Origin: Zeaxanthinibacter sp964434565
Lineage (GTDB): Bacteria; Bacteroidota; Bacteroidia; Flavobacteriales; Flavobacteriaceae
Reading direction: 5' to 3'
Assembly (NCBI GenBank): GCA_964434565.1
Contig: CAYSVQ010000061.1
Span: 1-64,000, forward strand
Length of the DNA: 64,000 bases
Made by a program: the position numbers and the translations under genes. The notes under the pieces are model-generated. The model was not told where the DNA came from. It ran no database searches and was given only the letters and a program-made list of their open reading frames with translations. Shown here in pieces: positions 51,035-61,241 of the stretch; position 1 is the stretch's first letter; each line of letters starts with the position of its first letter.

Positions 51035-53848
51035 ATGATTGTAAACCGCAAGGCTTCTTTAAAAATAAATTCTTTTATAGGATGGTATCCGCCGGCAATT
51101 TGCAGTTTTTTCCTTTTGTTCAACATGCTATCCTGTGCACCTGAATCGAGGGAAATTCATCCCGTTGACAGGGTTATCGGTTCGATGACCGACAGCCTGC
51201 CTCAAATCGCCCTCCCCGGGGATGCCGACCCGAAAAACGAAAACTGGAAAGGCATAGACCTGGCACCGAAACCTCCGGTGAGACCTTTATATCCGGAAGA
51301 ACAGGCCGCAAAGTTCCTGTTGCCCCCGGGTTATTCTATTGAACCTGTCTTAACGGAGCCGCAGATTGAGCAACCCGGGGCCATAGCCTTCGATGGAAAC
51401 GGGCGAATGTATGTTCTGGAATTAAGGACCTATATGCTTACCGCCGACTCTGACGGTACCCTTGACCCCATAAGCCGAATTTCACGATGGGAGGATAAGG
51501 ATAAGGACGGGATTTACGAAACCGGAACAACCTTCGTAGACAATCTGATTTTCCCGCGATTTGTTCTGCCGTACGGAAAGGACTGTATCCTTACTATGGA
51601 AACGGATGCCGACAATGTGTACAAGTATACCGATACAGATGGCGACGGGATTGCAGATAAGAAGGAGTTCTTTACAAATAAATACGGAAGGTCTGGCAAT
51701 GTGGAACATCAGCAGGCCTTTATGTACTGGGGCATGGATAACTGGCTCTACAGTACGGTAAATGCCTTCCGGGTAAGGGAAACCCCAGGAGGGGTGATCC
51801 GCGAAAAAACAGGCTACAACCGTGCGCAGTGGGGTATTACCCATGACGATAACGGCAAACTCTGGTTCCAGGGTGGGGCCAGCGGCCTCCCCTCTTATTT
51901 TCAATTTCCCATCCATTACGGTAATTTTAAGGTAGAGGACGAATTTGCGCAAGGTTTTGAAATCCCCTGGGGCGCAGCTGTAAAAATTGCTGACATGCAG
52001 GGAGGGATGGGCGAAGTGCGCCAGCCCGATGGTTCTCTTAACCGGGTTACCGGTGCCGCAGGGAATGATATTTACAGGGGCGACCGCCTTCCGCGGGATC
52101 TATACGGCCAGTATTTTTATGGGGAACCTGTTGCCCGAATAGTCCGCAGGGTTAAACCCGTGGTTGAGGAAGGATTAACCACCCTACATAATGTATATCA
52201 GGACGAAAAATCAGAATTCCTTCGCTCAACAGACCCTCTTTTCAGGCCGGTAGATATCACTACCGCACCTGATGGCACCATCTATGTCACCGATATGTAT
52301 CACGGGATCATTCAGGAAGGTGAATGGGTACAGCAAGGCACTTACCTCCGGGCCAAAATTGAACAATACCAACTTGATAAGGTGGTGGGTCTTGGCCGGA
52401 TCTGGAGGATAGGTCATGAGAAACACAAGCGCGATACCACCAGCCCCGGGATGTTCAATGAAACCCCTCGGGCATTGCTGGGCCACCTGGATCACCCGAA
52501 TGGCTGGTGGCGGGACAAAGCACAACAATTACTCATCCTGGCCGGCGACCGATCCGTGGTCCCCGTACTCCGGCAAATGGCCCGTACACATAAAAACCCA
52601 CTTGCCCGCATCCATGCTCTCTGGACCCTGGAAGGCCTTGGCGCGCTCGAAGTCAGGCTGCTCGAAGAACTAATGGCCGATAGAAATCCCGGAATCCGTA
52701 TCCAGGCGTTACGGGCGAGTGAGAGTATTAATGAACAGGGGCAGAAATCTCTCCTGGATTCTTATTGGTCGTTATTCGATGATATGGATACCGATGTAGC
52801 CATCCAGGCAATGCTTACCGCCAAATACCTGAAGTTGCCGGGTGTGGAAGGCCATATCAAAACCTTAAAGGCTGCCAGGGATGCTAAAGGGGTCAAGGTG
52901 ATAGGTGAACAACTCCTTAACCCTGAGGAAGATAATGGGTTTGGGGATATGGCCGGCCTGCAGTTCACGCCTGCGGAAAAGGAACATCTCCAAATGGGAT
53001 CAGTTATTTTCAATGAACTCTGTGTCCAGTGCCATGGTGCAGACGGCACCGGGACAGACCTTGGAAATGGCAACGTGATGGCGCCGTCCCTAAGGGGGTC
53101 GCCACGGGTTCAGTCGCATCCCGAATATGTCATAAAGGCTATTATGCATGGTATGGAAGGGCCGCTTGACGGGAAGACCTACCCGGCAGGGATCATGGTG
53201 GGGAATAAGGAACAATCCGATGAATGGATAGCTGCCATCAGTTCCTATATACGCCTGGGGCTAACCAATGAAGCATCCCTTGTAGGCGAACAGGAAGTGG
53301 CCAGGGTGCGGGAGCAAACCAATGCTCAGGAAAGGCCGTATACCTTTGAATCGCTGATGGCCTCCGTACCTCAGGTACTTCCGCCCGACAACTCCTGGAA
53401 GCTTTCGGCGAGCCATACTGCCCCAACACGTATAGGAGGTACCGCCTCCCCGCATGCGGCATTTAATTTTGAAGGATGGACAACAGGGGAACTCCAGAAA
53501 CCTGGAATGTGGTTCCGGGTTGAACTCCCCAGCCAGCAGGAACTGGCGGAAATACATTTTAATGCGCCTCCAATCCGTAAGGGTTGGGGTCCCGATGCCC
53601 CCGAACCTATACAAACCTATCCCAGGGCTTACATCCTTGAGCTGTCTGTTGATGGGAAATCATGGGAGGAAGTGGCTGCAGGCCAACCCGGCAACCAGGA
53701 GGTTCAAATAATCTTTCCACCTACCCGGGCACGGTTTATAAGAATTACCCAGACTGGTACGCCAGAAGATTCCCCGGATGAGATCCCATGGAGTATGCGG
53801 CAGTTAAGGATTTACGGCTACCCCTCTAAACAGGAGGCAGCTAAATAA
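51035..53848 (+). CDS. PVC-type haem-binding dehydrogenase lipoprotein
   Basis: The 937-residue lipoprotein (MLSC, Cys34) has a beta-propeller, membrane-bound-dehydrogenase-like domain (about 90-480, with Asp-rich TDTDGDGIADKKEFF and HHG-type loops), a HEAT-like helical segment (about 490-640), a c-type cytochrome domain with C663-x2-C666-H667 (ELCVQCHGADGTG), and a C-terminal discoidin/F5-8-like domain (about 770-937). Such proteins in Bacteroidota and Planctomycetes are thought to oxidise sugars at the cell surface. It is followed 24 bp later by an exported isomerase-like protein. Confidence 0.86.
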   Translation: MIVNRKASLKINSFIGWYPPAICSFFLLFNMLSCAPESREIHPVDRVIGSMTDSLPQIALPGDADPKNENWKGIDLAPKPPVRPLYPEEQAAKFLLPPGYSIEPVLTEPQIEQPGAIAFDGNGRMYVLELRTYMLTADSDGTLDPISRISRWEDKDKDGIYETGTTFVDNLIFPRFVLPYGKDCILTMETDADNVYKYTDTDGDGIADKKEFFTNKYGRSGNVEHQQAFMYWGMDNWLYSTVNAFRVRETPGGVIREKTGYNRAQWGITHDDNGKLWFQGGASGLPSYFQFPIHYGNFKVEDEFAQGFEIPWGAAVKIADMQGGMGEVRQPDGSLNRVTGAAGNDIYRGDRLPRDLYGQYFYGEPVARIVRRVKPVVEEGLTTLHNVYQDEKSEFLRSTDPLFRPVDITTAPDGTIYVTDMYHGIIQEGEWVQQGTYLRAKIEQYQLDKVVGLGRIWRIGHEKHKRDTTSPGMFNETPRALLGHLDHPNGWWRDKAQQLLILAGDRSVVPVLRQMARTHKNPLARIHALWTLEGLGALEVRLLEELMADRNPGIRIQALRASESINEQGQKSLLDSYWSLFDDMDTDVAIQAMLTAKYLKLPGVEGHIKTLKAARDAKGVKVIGEQLLNPEEDNGFGDMAGLQFTPAEKEHLQMGSVIFNELCVQCHGADGTGTDLGNGNVMAPSLRGSPRVQSHPEYVIKAIMHGMEGPLDGKTYPAGIMVGNKEQSDEWIAAISSYIRLGLTNEASLVGEQEVARVREQTNAQERPYTFESLMASVPQVLPPDNSWKLSASHTAPTRIGGTASPHAAFNFEGWTTGELQKPGMWFRVELPSQQELAEIHFNAPPIRKGWGPDAPEPIQTYPRAYILELSVDGKSWEEVAAGQPGNQEVQIIFPPTRARFIRITQTGTPEDSPDEIPWSMRQLRIYGYPSKQEAAK

Positions 53849-53872
53849 ATAGCAACAAAACATCAAGAGAAA

Positions 53873-54913
53873 ATGAAAAATCAAAGCAACCCTTTAAACC
53901 GTAGAAAGTTTATCAGAACCACTTCCGTTGCTGCGGCAGGAGCGGCCCTCGGCAGCAGTTCACTGTTTGCCGGCCCTGCAATCTTCAGCGCCCGTAACTC
54001 ATGGCCATACAGGGTGCCAACCCTTGGACTTATCACCTATTCCTTTCGCAGCATGCCCGATCAGAGCGCGGAAGGTATCCTGGGCTACATCCTTGAAAGT
54101 GAAATCCGGGCAATTGAACTTATGGGGGACCCTGCAGAGTCCTTCGCCGGAAAACCGGATAACCCAATAGACAGGACCGCCTTCTTCCGTCTGAGGCGCA
54201 AACAAAGAGATGGAGAAGGCCTGTCTGCCGATGAACAAAAAGACTTTCAGGAAATGCAGGATCGTGCCGCGGCCTACAATAAGGAAGTGGCCCTTTGGCG
54301 TGCTGCCGTGCCCGCTGAGAAATTCAGGGAACTTAAGCGCATGTACGACGATGCCGGGGTTAAGATCTACGCCTTCAAACCAAGAGCTTTTGAAAAGGAT
54401 AACAGCGACGCCGAAATAGAATGGGGCTTCCGGACTGCCGCTATTCTTGGCGCAAGCCATATCACCCTGGAGCATCCCGGCGATGATGTCCATACCAAAA
54501 AATTGGGGGCAATGGCAGCCAAACACGGGATTTATGTAGCTTACCACGGACATGAGCAGCAAACCCCAACATTTTGGGATACCGCCCTGGAGCAATCGGC
54601 ATTTAATGCGCTTAACCTGGACCTGGGGCACTATGTGGCCGCAGGCAACGCTGATCCTCTGGAAATAGTAGCGAAAAAGCACAAGCGCATTATGAGCATG
54701 CACCTGAAAGACCGGCAGGTTCCGGCAAATGGGAAAGGTAACCTCCTTTGGGGCAAAGGCGATACCCCAATTGTTGAAGTGCTCCAACTTATGAAAAAGG
54801 AAAAATTCGGTTTTCCTGCCACCATTGAATTGGAATATGATATCCCTGAGGGGTCCGATGCGGTAAATGAGGTAAAAAGGTGCGTTGCCTATTGCAAGGA
54901 TGCCCTGGCCTGA
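53873..54913 (+). CDS. Sugar phosphate isomerase/epimerase family protein, exported
   Basis: The 346-residue protein begins with a Tat-like signal (NRRKFIRTTSVAAAGAALG) and has an AP-endonuclease-2-like TIM barrel with metal-site segments such as ITLEHPG, VAYHGHEQQT, LNLDLGHYVAAG, SMHLKDRQ and TIELEYD. Relatives isomerise or epimerise sugars or inositols. It is probably co-transcribed with the haem-binding dehydrogenase, suggesting a shared extracytoplasmic sugar oxidation route. Confidence 0.86.
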   Translation: MKNQSNPLNRRKFIRTTSVAAAGAALGSSSLFAGPAIFSARNSWPYRVPTLGLITYSFRSMPDQSAEGILGYILESEIRAIELMGDPAESFAGKPDNPIDRTAFFRLRRKQRDGEGLSADEQKDFQEMQDRAAAYNKEVALWRAAVPAEKFRELKRMYDDAGVKIYAFKPRAFEKDNSDAEIEWGFRTAAILGASHITLEHPGDDVHTKKLGAMAAKHGIYVAYHGHEQQTPTFWDTALEQSAFNALNLDLGHYVAAGNADPLEIVAKKHKRIMSMHLKDRQVPANGKGNLLWGKGDTPIVEVLQLMKKEKFGFPATIELEYDIPEGSDAVNEVKRCVAYCKDALA

Positions 54914-54943
54914 CACATGCTTCCGGCAGCTAATTGTCTGTAT

Positions 54944-55471
54944 TTATTTCAGATAGAGGTCTACCAGCCCGTCAGGGGTTTTAACGTGAATGGTGCGGTT
55001 TTTTCTATCGACCTTTATAATGATATCGTCACTTACAGGAACGAGGAGTTCCTTCCCGTCTTTAACAGCTTCAAATAGGGCCTGGGATGCAGTGTCGTTG
55101 ATCCCCGTGATGTTCCCGATCGGACCGTAAACTTCATCCAGCAGGGTAAAGCCGATAACTTCGTGGTAATAGAACTTGTTGCCGGATAATTTAGGCAGCA
55201 GGTCCAGCGGCAGGTAAAGTTCGGCACCCATCAAACTGTCGGCACCGGCCTCATCGTTTATCTCTTCAAACCGGATCCTAAGCAAACTGGATTTATGTAG
55301 CCTGCACTGTTCAATAAAAAATGGAACCAGGCTGTTTCCGATAGAAACAAACACCGATTCCATATGTTCGTATATTTCAGGTTCATCGGTGTCAAGTTTT
55401 ACCAGCACCTCGCCCCTGAAACTATGTTTTGATACAATTTTACCAAGGTAGAAACATTCTTCCTTTCGCAT
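54944..55471 (-). CDS. rimM: Ribosome maturation factor RimM
   Basis: RimM helps 30S assembly, acting on the 3' domain around S19. The 175-residue product has the N-terminal RimM barrel (YLGKIVSKHSFRGEVLVKLDTD) and a C-terminal PRC-barrel domain (VIGFTLLDEVYGPIGNITGI, then KELLVPVSDDIIIKVD). It lies 11 bp downstream of rpsP in the usual rpsP-rimM order. Confidence 0.95.
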   Translation of the reverse strand: MRKEECFYLGKIVSKHSFRGEVLVKLDTDEPEIYEHMESVFVSIGNSLVPFFIEQCRLHKSSLLRIRFEEINDEAGADSLMGAELYLPLDLLPKLSGNKFYYHEVIGFTLLDEVYGPIGNITGINDTASQALFEAVKDGKELLVPVSDDIIIKVDRKNRTIHVKTPDGLVDLYLK

Positions 55472-55482
55472 GTATCAATTAA

Positions 55483-56241
55483 TTACTCTTTTTCGCCGGA
55501 TTCTTTGGCTTTTTTCTCTTCCGCGGCAGGAGCCTCTTCCTGCTTGGCAGTTTCGGTCTTTTTCTCCACTTCAGCGGTCTCTTCGGAAACTGCATCTTCC
55601 GTGGCTGATTCCTCAACCTGTTCGGTTTCCGCTTCAGTTTCAGCAGGAGTTTCGACTACAGCTTCCTCGGCTGCAGGAGCTTCCGCTTCTGTTTCAGCAG
55701 GAGCCTCAGCTACGGCTTCTTTGGCTACCGAAGCTTCCGCCTCAGTTTCAGCAGGAACCTCGGCTACGGCTTCCTCGGCAGCCGGAGCCTCCGCTTCAGC
55801 TGCTTCCTGTAAACGTTTTTCGGCTACCTCTTTCTCAGCTTCCAGCGCTTTAGCTCTGGCATCGGCCTTAACCTTATCCAGACCTTCAGTTTTCATACTG
55901 ATCGTTTTCTCCTTATTTTCCACCCATTCACTGAACTTCGCGTCAACCTGCTCCTCGGTAAGTGCCCCTTTCTTTAAGCCAGCAACTAAATGATGCTTTA
56001 GCAATACCCCTTTATAGGAGAGGATCCGTCTTGCAGTCTCAGAAGGTTGTGCGCCGTTCTCCAGCCATTTTACGGAATTGTCGACATTAATGTCGATGGT
56101 CGCCGGATTGGTGTTGGGATTGTATATCCCCAGTTTTTCAAGGAATTTTCCGTCCCGTTTTGCGCGGGAATCGGCGGCTACTACCCAATAAAAGGGTTTT
56201 CCTTTTTTACCGTGTCGTTGAAGTCTTATTCTAACTGGCAT
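55483..56241 (-). CDS. rpsP: 30S ribosomal protein S16 with long acidic C-terminal extension
   Basis: Residues 1-80 are canonical S16 (MPVRIRLQRHGKKGKPFYWV, then DSRAKRDGKFLEKLGIYNP). The protein then continues to 252 residues. The tail is Glu/Ala/Pro-rich, with an imperfect repeat of about 21 residues (EAVAEVPAETEAEAS and variants) near 155-205, and a Lys/Glu end. Extended S16 tails occur in Bacteroidota; this one is long and repeated. It is probably disordered and extends from the 30S. A structured leader precedes it. Confidence 0.93.
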   Translation of the reverse strand: MPVRIRLQRHGKKGKPFYWVVAADSRAKRDGKFLEKLGIYNPNTNPATIDINVDNSVKWLENGAQPSETARRILSYKGVLLKHHLVAGLKKGALTEEQVDAKFSEWVENKEKTISMKTEGLDKVKADARAKALEAEKEVAEKRLQEAAEAEAPAAEEAVAEVPAETEAEASVAKEAVAEAPAETEAEAPAAEEAVVETPAETEAETEQVEESATEDAVSEETAEVEKKTETAKQEEAPAAEEKKAKESGEKE

Positions 56242-56257
56242 ATCACATTAATTTTGC

Positions 56258-56345
56258 AGGGTGCCCGACCCTCGTTATTAATTCACTTTTCCTTTATCCG
56301 AAGGGCTCGCCCTTTTAACTTTTCGCTAAGGAGGGTGCAAATATA
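56258..56345 (-). promoter_or_regulatory. Promoter and structured leader of rpsP
   Basis: On the minus strand a perfect -7 element TATATTTG spans 56345-56338, predicting a leader of about 90 nt. The segment GAGGGT (56273-56268) can pair either with upstream ACCCTC (56336-56331, 6 bp) or with downstream ACCCT (56262-56258). A compact AAGGGC/GCCCTT hairpin (56314-56301) lies between. The alternatives are mutually exclusive, the layout expected of an autogenously regulated ribosomal leader. Confidence 0.5.
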
Positions 56346-56685
56346 CACTTTCTCTTTAAAGTAGCCAGCGGGAATTTACAGAAATTTATAAGCCATTTCC
56401 CGCCTGTCTGAAACAAGACAATTAAAATGCTGCGCAAAGGGTGCCGGGCTTCTTTAACAGGAGGCCGAATCCCTGAATTTTTTTATTCAAATCATTGTTA
56501 ATTTGCGCTGAAGTCGATTAAAGGAGACGAAAATATCCGGTAATATCATCCTGCATGCTGGTGCTGCCGCCACCAGAGCGTACTTCAGGCTGATCGTTGA
56601 TAACTCCTTAAAAATTCCCCTTTCCCGGGCGCAACCAAATGGCTATTTTTATACACTGATCTGCACCCCCGAAAAACCGGCTGCC
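56346..56685. other. Intergenic region rpsP-dnaE
   Basis: 340 bp between divergent promoters. The rpsP -7 element lies at its left border. The rest shows no open frame with coding character and no obvious regulatory dyad. A candidate dnaE transcription start region is the TATACACTGATCTGCACC stretch about 20 bp before the dnaE ATG. Confidence 0.4.
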
Positions 56686-59600
56686 ATGTACCTGATATTT
56701 GATACCGAAACCACCGGATTGCCCAAGAGATGGGATGCTCCTGTTACAGACACCGATAACTGGCCCCGCTGCATTCAGATTGCCTGGCAGCTGCATGATG
56801 CTATGGGGCAGTTGCTCGACCGGCAGGACTACCTGGTTCAGCCAGACGGATTCGATATTCCATATGATGCCGAACAGATTCACGGCATTTCCACCGCCCT
56901 GGCACAGGAAAAGGGTACCCCCCTGCCTGATGTGCTCGGGCATTTCCGCCAGGCGCTTTCCCGCGCAAAAATTATTGTCGGGCAAAATGTAGGCTTCGAT
57001 ATAAGTATTGCGGGGGCGGAATATTATCGCCTCGGCCAGGTAAATCCCCTGGAAGCCATTCCTGTGCTTGATACCTGCACGGAAAAAACCGCCGGGCTTT
57101 GCTGTATCCCCGGTGGCCGTGGCCGGAAATTTAAGTTACCCACTCTTACCGAGCTGCACGAATTCCTTTTTGGCGAGCCTTTTAAGGAGGCCCACAACGC
57201 CACCGCCGACGTGGAGGCAACTGCAAGGTGCTTCCTTGAACTTATCCGGACTGGCCAATATAGCTGGCAGGAACTAAAGGCAAGCCCGGATTATCCGGAT
57301 GCATTCCGCAGGGCGCATCCCGGTAAAATAGCACTGCCGGGCTTTTCGCATGTTAACCTGAAGAATGCTTCGGCTAAACTTGCAGCCAAACTTGGGATTC
57401 ACGAGGCGGAAGAAGTCTCGCGGGATGAAATACGGGAAAACGTCAAAACCCTTGAAGATGCGCCTTTCGTCCACCTCCATAACCACTCGCAGTTTTCAGT
57501 GCTCCAGTCCACAATCCGGATAAAGGACCTTGTAAGCGCCTCCGCTGAAGCCGGGATGCCCGCGGTTGCCTTAACGGACCATGCCAATATGATGGGCGCC
57601 TTCCATTTCGTAAGGGAAGTACACGCCCATAACAAAGCGTTAAAGGAACAGCAGGAGATAAATGAAGACGGGAGTTCCGCCCCGGTGCAGGAGCTCATCC
57701 CAATTGTGGGTTGCGAATTTTATGTGTGCGAAAACCATAAGGATAAAAGCCTGAAAGATCACGGCTATCAGGTTGTAATGCTGGCAAAGAATAAAAATGG
57801 CTACCACAACCTCGCCAAAATGTCGTCTATTGGCTATACCGATGGGTTCTACTATGTTCCCCGTATAGACAGGGCAGTAGTGGAACGATATAAGCAGGAT
57901 ATTATAGTTCTTACAGGTAACCTCTACGGTGAAGTACCCTCCAGGATACTGAACCAGGGTGTAAATCAGGCCGAGGAGGCCTTGCTCTGGTGGAAATCGG
58001 TTTTTGGAGATGACCTGTATGTTGAGATTATGCGGCACGGACAGGAAGACGAAGACCGGGCCAACCTGGCGCTGGTTTCCCTGGCGAAAAAGCATGGGGT
58101 CCCCCTGGTGGCAACAAACAATACCTACTACCTTGAAAAGTCCGATGCTGAAGCCCATGACATCCTCCTGTGCGTGAAGGACGGGGAGAAAAAAGGCACC
58201 CCTATCGGGCGCGGCCGTGGCTACCGCTATGGCCTTCCGAATCAGGAGTATTACTTCAAGTCCGCTGCCGCGATGAAAGATCTTTTCAAAGATCTTCCCG
58301 ATTCCATTTTAAACATTAGCGATCTTATCGCAAAGATTGAGCCCTACGACCTTGCCCGCGAAGTACTGCTTCCCGCTTTCGAGCTCCCGGAAACCTTCAG
58401 GGTGCCCGAAGATAAAGATGATGGGGGAAAACGCGGGGAAAACGCCTACCTGAGGCATCTTACCTATATGGGTGCGAAATCACGATACGCGGACCTTAAG
58501 GCGGAAATCAGGGAACGTATAGACTTTGAATTGCAAACCATATCGAATTCGGGCTATCCCGGATATTTCCTTATTGTGGAGGATTTTATCCGGGAAGCCC
58601 GCAAAATGGGGGTGTCCGTTGGCCCGGGCCGGGGGTCGGCCGCAGGCTCCGTGGTGGCCTACTGCCTGAGGATCACCAATATAGACCCCCTTAAATACGA
58701 CCTTCTTTTTGAGCGTTTCCTTAACCCCGACAGGGTTTCAATGCCAGATATCGATATAGATTTCGACGACGAGGGGCGCGCCCGGGTAATGGATTACGTA
58801 ATCGGGAAATACGGCTCCCGGCAGGTAGCCCAGATCATTACCTACGGTACCATGGCCGCCAAATCCGCCATAAGGGATACCGCCAGGGTGCTCGACCTTC
58901 CCCTGGGCGATGCCGACCGCATTGCCAAACTGATCCCCGCAATGACCAAACTTGGAAAGATCTTCGGGGTGCCCGAAGCCGAACTCAGAAAACACCTTCG
59001 ATCAGATGATATGGAGAAGGTAAACGAGCTGCTCAATATTTCGGAGGGGACAGATCTGGAAGCCCAGACCGTAAATATGGCCAGGGTCCTCGAAGGTTCC
59101 CTGCGGAATACAGGTATCCATGCCTGCGGGGTCATCATAACACCGGACGACATTACAAACTTTGTACCCGTGGCCACGGCCAAAGACTCCGACCTTTACG
59201 TCACGCAGTTTGACAACGCGGTAGTGGAGGGCGCTGGCTTGCTGAAAATGGATTTCCTGGGGCTCAAGACGCTTACCCTGATCAAGGATACCGTTAAGAT
59301 TGTAAAAGCGAGACAAGGCATAGAACTTGTCCCGGATGATTTTCCGCTCGACGACTCCAAAACATACGAACTGTTCCAGCGCGGCGATACAGTAGGCATT
59401 TTCCAGTACGAGTCTGTGGGGATGCAGAAGCACCTCAAGGACCTCAAACCTACGGTCTTTGACGACCTTATTGCCATGAACGCACTGTACCGCCCCGGTC
59501 CCATGGAATATATCCCAAGTTTTATATCCCGTAAACACGGGCAGGAGGAAATGCGATACGACCTGCCGGAGATGGAAGAATTCCTCAGGGAAACTTATGG

Positions 59601-61068
59601 GATTACCGTATACCAAGAACAGGTGATGCTGCTTTCCCAGAAGCTGGCGGGCTTCTCCAAGGGCGAGGCAGATGTGCTCAGGAAGGCTATGGGGAAAAAG
59701 ATTTTCTCCCTGCTGCAGAAACTGAAACCTAAATTTCTTGACGGGGGTGAACAAAACGGCCATTCCCGCACTGTACTCGAAAAGATCTGGAAAGACTGGG
59801 AGGCCTTCGCCTCCTATGCCTTCAATAAAAGCCACTCTACCTGTTACGCCTATATTGCTTACCAGACCGCTTATCTGAAAGCCCACTACCCTGCCGAATA
59901 TATGGCCGCAGTGCTTTCAAACAATATGAACGATATTAAACAGGTTACCTTCTTTATGGAGGAGTGTAAACGGATGGGACTCGAAGTTCTCGGCCCGGAT
60001 GTAAATGAATCCTATTACAAATTCGCCGTAAACAAACAGAATGCCATCCGCTTTGGCATGGGTGCCATCAAAGGGGTAGGCCGATCGGCTGTGGAAACCA
60101 TTGTGGAAAACCGGAAGAAAGACGGGGCCTATAGTTCGGTCTTCGATCTTGCCAAACGGATCGACCTGAGGGCCGCGAACAAAAAAGCTTTCGAAAACCT
60201 GGCCCTGGCGGGTGGTTTTGATTCCTTTAGGGAAACCCACAGGGCACAGTACTTCCATGCCGAAGGCGACGGGCAGACCTTTCTGGAGAAAGTTATAAAA
60301 TACGGGGCACGTTTTCAGGAAAATGCCAGCTCATCGCAGGTAAGCCTCTTCGGGGCCGCCAGTGAAGTTCAGATCCCTGAACCTGTAGTGCCTCCCTGTG
60401 AGGAGTGGGGCACTATGGAAAAGCTACGCAAGGAAAAAGAGGTGGTTGGTATTTATATATCAGGGCATCCGCTCGACGATTTTAAAATAGAAATCCAGGC
60501 CTTCTGCAATGCCGGAGTCTCCTGCTTCCTTAATTTACCGGACTATGTAAACCGAGAATTGTCCTTTGCAGGTGTAATTACCGATGTTCAGCACAAGGTT
60601 TCCAAAAACGGCAAGGGCTGGGCAGTATTTACCGTGGAAGATTATACCGATTCCCTCGAGTTCCGCATTTTTGGGGAGGAATACCTTAAATTCCGGCATT
60701 TCCTAATGATTAATTCCTTCATATACATCAAGGCTTTTGTGAGGGACGGCTGGGTAAGCCGGGATACAGGGAAACCCAGCGAGCCCAGGCTGCAGTTCAA
60801 CCATTTTATGCTGTTGCAGGAAGTAATGGCCAGTTTTGCCAAGAAACTGACAATTAAACTGGATATTGCGCAATTACAGCCCGCATATATAAAATCCCTG
60901 AAAGATACCCTGATCTCCTTTAAAGGGCAACACCCGCTGCATTTCGTGGTTTACGAGATGGAGGAAGCCATTAAGGTTAACCTTGCCAGCAGGAAAAGTA
61001 AAGTAGCGATCAGCAGTGAATTGTTAAGCGAACTGGAAGCACAACAGGTACATTACAAGCTTAATTAA
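56686..61068 (+). CDS. dnaE: DNA polymerase III alpha subunit with N-terminal DnaQ-like exonuclease
   Basis: The replicative polymerase is 1460 residues, about 300 longer than E. coli DnaE. Residues 1-190 form a DEDDh 3'-5' exonuclease with D6 and E8 (FDTETTG), D105 (NVGFDISI), H170 and D175 (HNATADVEA), so proofreading may be built in. From about 262 a PHP domain begins (HLHNHSQFSVLQS). The polymerase active site MPDIDIDFDDEGR has D688 and D690. The C-terminal part has OB and tau-binding regions (GVITDVQHKVSKNGKGWAVFTVEDY). This architecture is standard in Bacteroidota. Confidence 0.96.
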   Translation: MYLIFDTETTGLPKRWDAPVTDTDNWPRCIQIAWQLHDAMGQLLDRQDYLVQPDGFDIPYDAEQIHGISTALAQEKGTPLPDVLGHFRQALSRAKIIVGQNVGFDISIAGAEYYRLGQVNPLEAIPVLDTCTEKTAGLCCIPGGRGRKFKLPTLTELHEFLFGEPFKEAHNATADVEATARCFLELIRTGQYSWQELKASPDYPDAFRRAHPGKIALPGFSHVNLKNASAKLAAKLGIHEAEEVSRDEIRENVKTLEDAPFVHLHNHSQFSVLQSTIRIKDLVSASAEAGMPAVALTDHANMMGAFHFVREVHAHNKALKEQQEINEDGSSAPVQELIPIVGCEFYVCENHKDKSLKDHGYQVVMLAKNKNGYHNLAKMSSIGYTDGFYYVPRIDRAVVERYKQDIIVLTGNLYGEVPSRILNQGVNQAEEALLWWKSVFGDDLYVEIMRHGQEDEDRANLALVSLAKKHGVPLVATNNTYYLEKSDAEAHDILLCVKDGEKKGTPIGRGRGYRYGLPNQEYYFKSAAAMKDLFKDLPDSILNISDLIAKIEPYDLAREVLLPAFELPETFRVPEDKDDGGKRGENAYLRHLTYMGAKSRYADLKAEIRERIDFELQTISNSGYPGYFLIVEDFIREARKMGVSVGPGRGSAAGSVVAYCLRITNIDPLKYDLLFERFLNPDRVSMPDIDIDFDDEGRARVMDYVIGKYGSRQVAQIITYGTMAAKSAIRDTARVLDLPLGDADRIAKLIPAMTKLGKIFGVPEAELRKHLRSDDMEKVNELLNISEGTDLEAQTVNMARVLEGSLRNTGIHACGVIITPDDITNFVPVATAKDSDLYVTQFDNAVVEGAGLLKMDFLGLKTLTLIKDTVKIVKARQGIELVPDDFPLDDSKTYELFQRGDTVGIFQYESVGMQKHLKDLKPTVFDDLIAMNALYRPGPMEYIPSFISRKHGQEEMRYDLPEMEEFLRETYGITVYQEQVMLLSQKLAGFSKGEADVLRKAMGKKIFSLLQKLKPKFLDGGEQNGHSRTVLEKIWKDWEAFASYAFNKSHSTCYAYIAYQTAYLKAHYPAEYMAAVLSNNMNDIKQVTFFMEECKRMGLEVLGPDVNESYYKFAVNKQNAIRFGMGAIKGVGRSAVETIVENRKKDGAYSSVFDLAKRIDLRAANKKAFENLALAGGFDSFRETHRAQYFHAEGDGQTFLEKVIKYGARFQENASSSQVSLFGAASEVQIPEPVVPPCEEWGTMEKLRKEKEVVGIYISGHPLDDFKIEIQAFCNAGVSCFLNLPDYVNRELSFAGVITDVQHKVSKNGKGWAVFTVEDYTDSLEFRIFGEEYLKFRHFLMINSFIYIKAFVRDGWVSRDTGKPSEPRLQFNHFMLLQEVMASFAKKLTIKLDIAQLQPAYIKSLKDTLISFKGQHPLHFVVYEMEEAIKVNLASRKSKVAISSELLSELEAQQVHYKLN

Positions 61069-61210
61069 GACCCGGGGGAAATTCCTGGAGGGAAATTATA
61101 CCTGACCACAACTGGTGAACGCCCTGCAGGACGCTCGTGCATAGGGCTTATCAATGTGGGAATAGGGAAAACGTATGCAATGGCAGTAATGAAAAGGCGG
61201 AATATTTGAC

Positions 61211-61218
61211 TAACTTTG
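61211..61218 (+). promoter_or_regulatory. -7 element of trxA
   Basis: TAACTTTG is a perfect TAnnTTTG element 24 bp before the trxA start, predicting a start near 61223. This supports the start at 61242 rather than a frame extension beginning at 61137, which would precede the promoter. Confidence 0.6.
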
Positions 61219-61241
61219 TATTAATTACAAAAATATATAAT

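Noticed and set aside
55470..55993. Two open frames opposite rpsP with Ser/Ala- and Pro/Leu-rich repeats
   Set aside because: They are shadows of the repetitive Glu/Ala coding DNA of the S16 tail.
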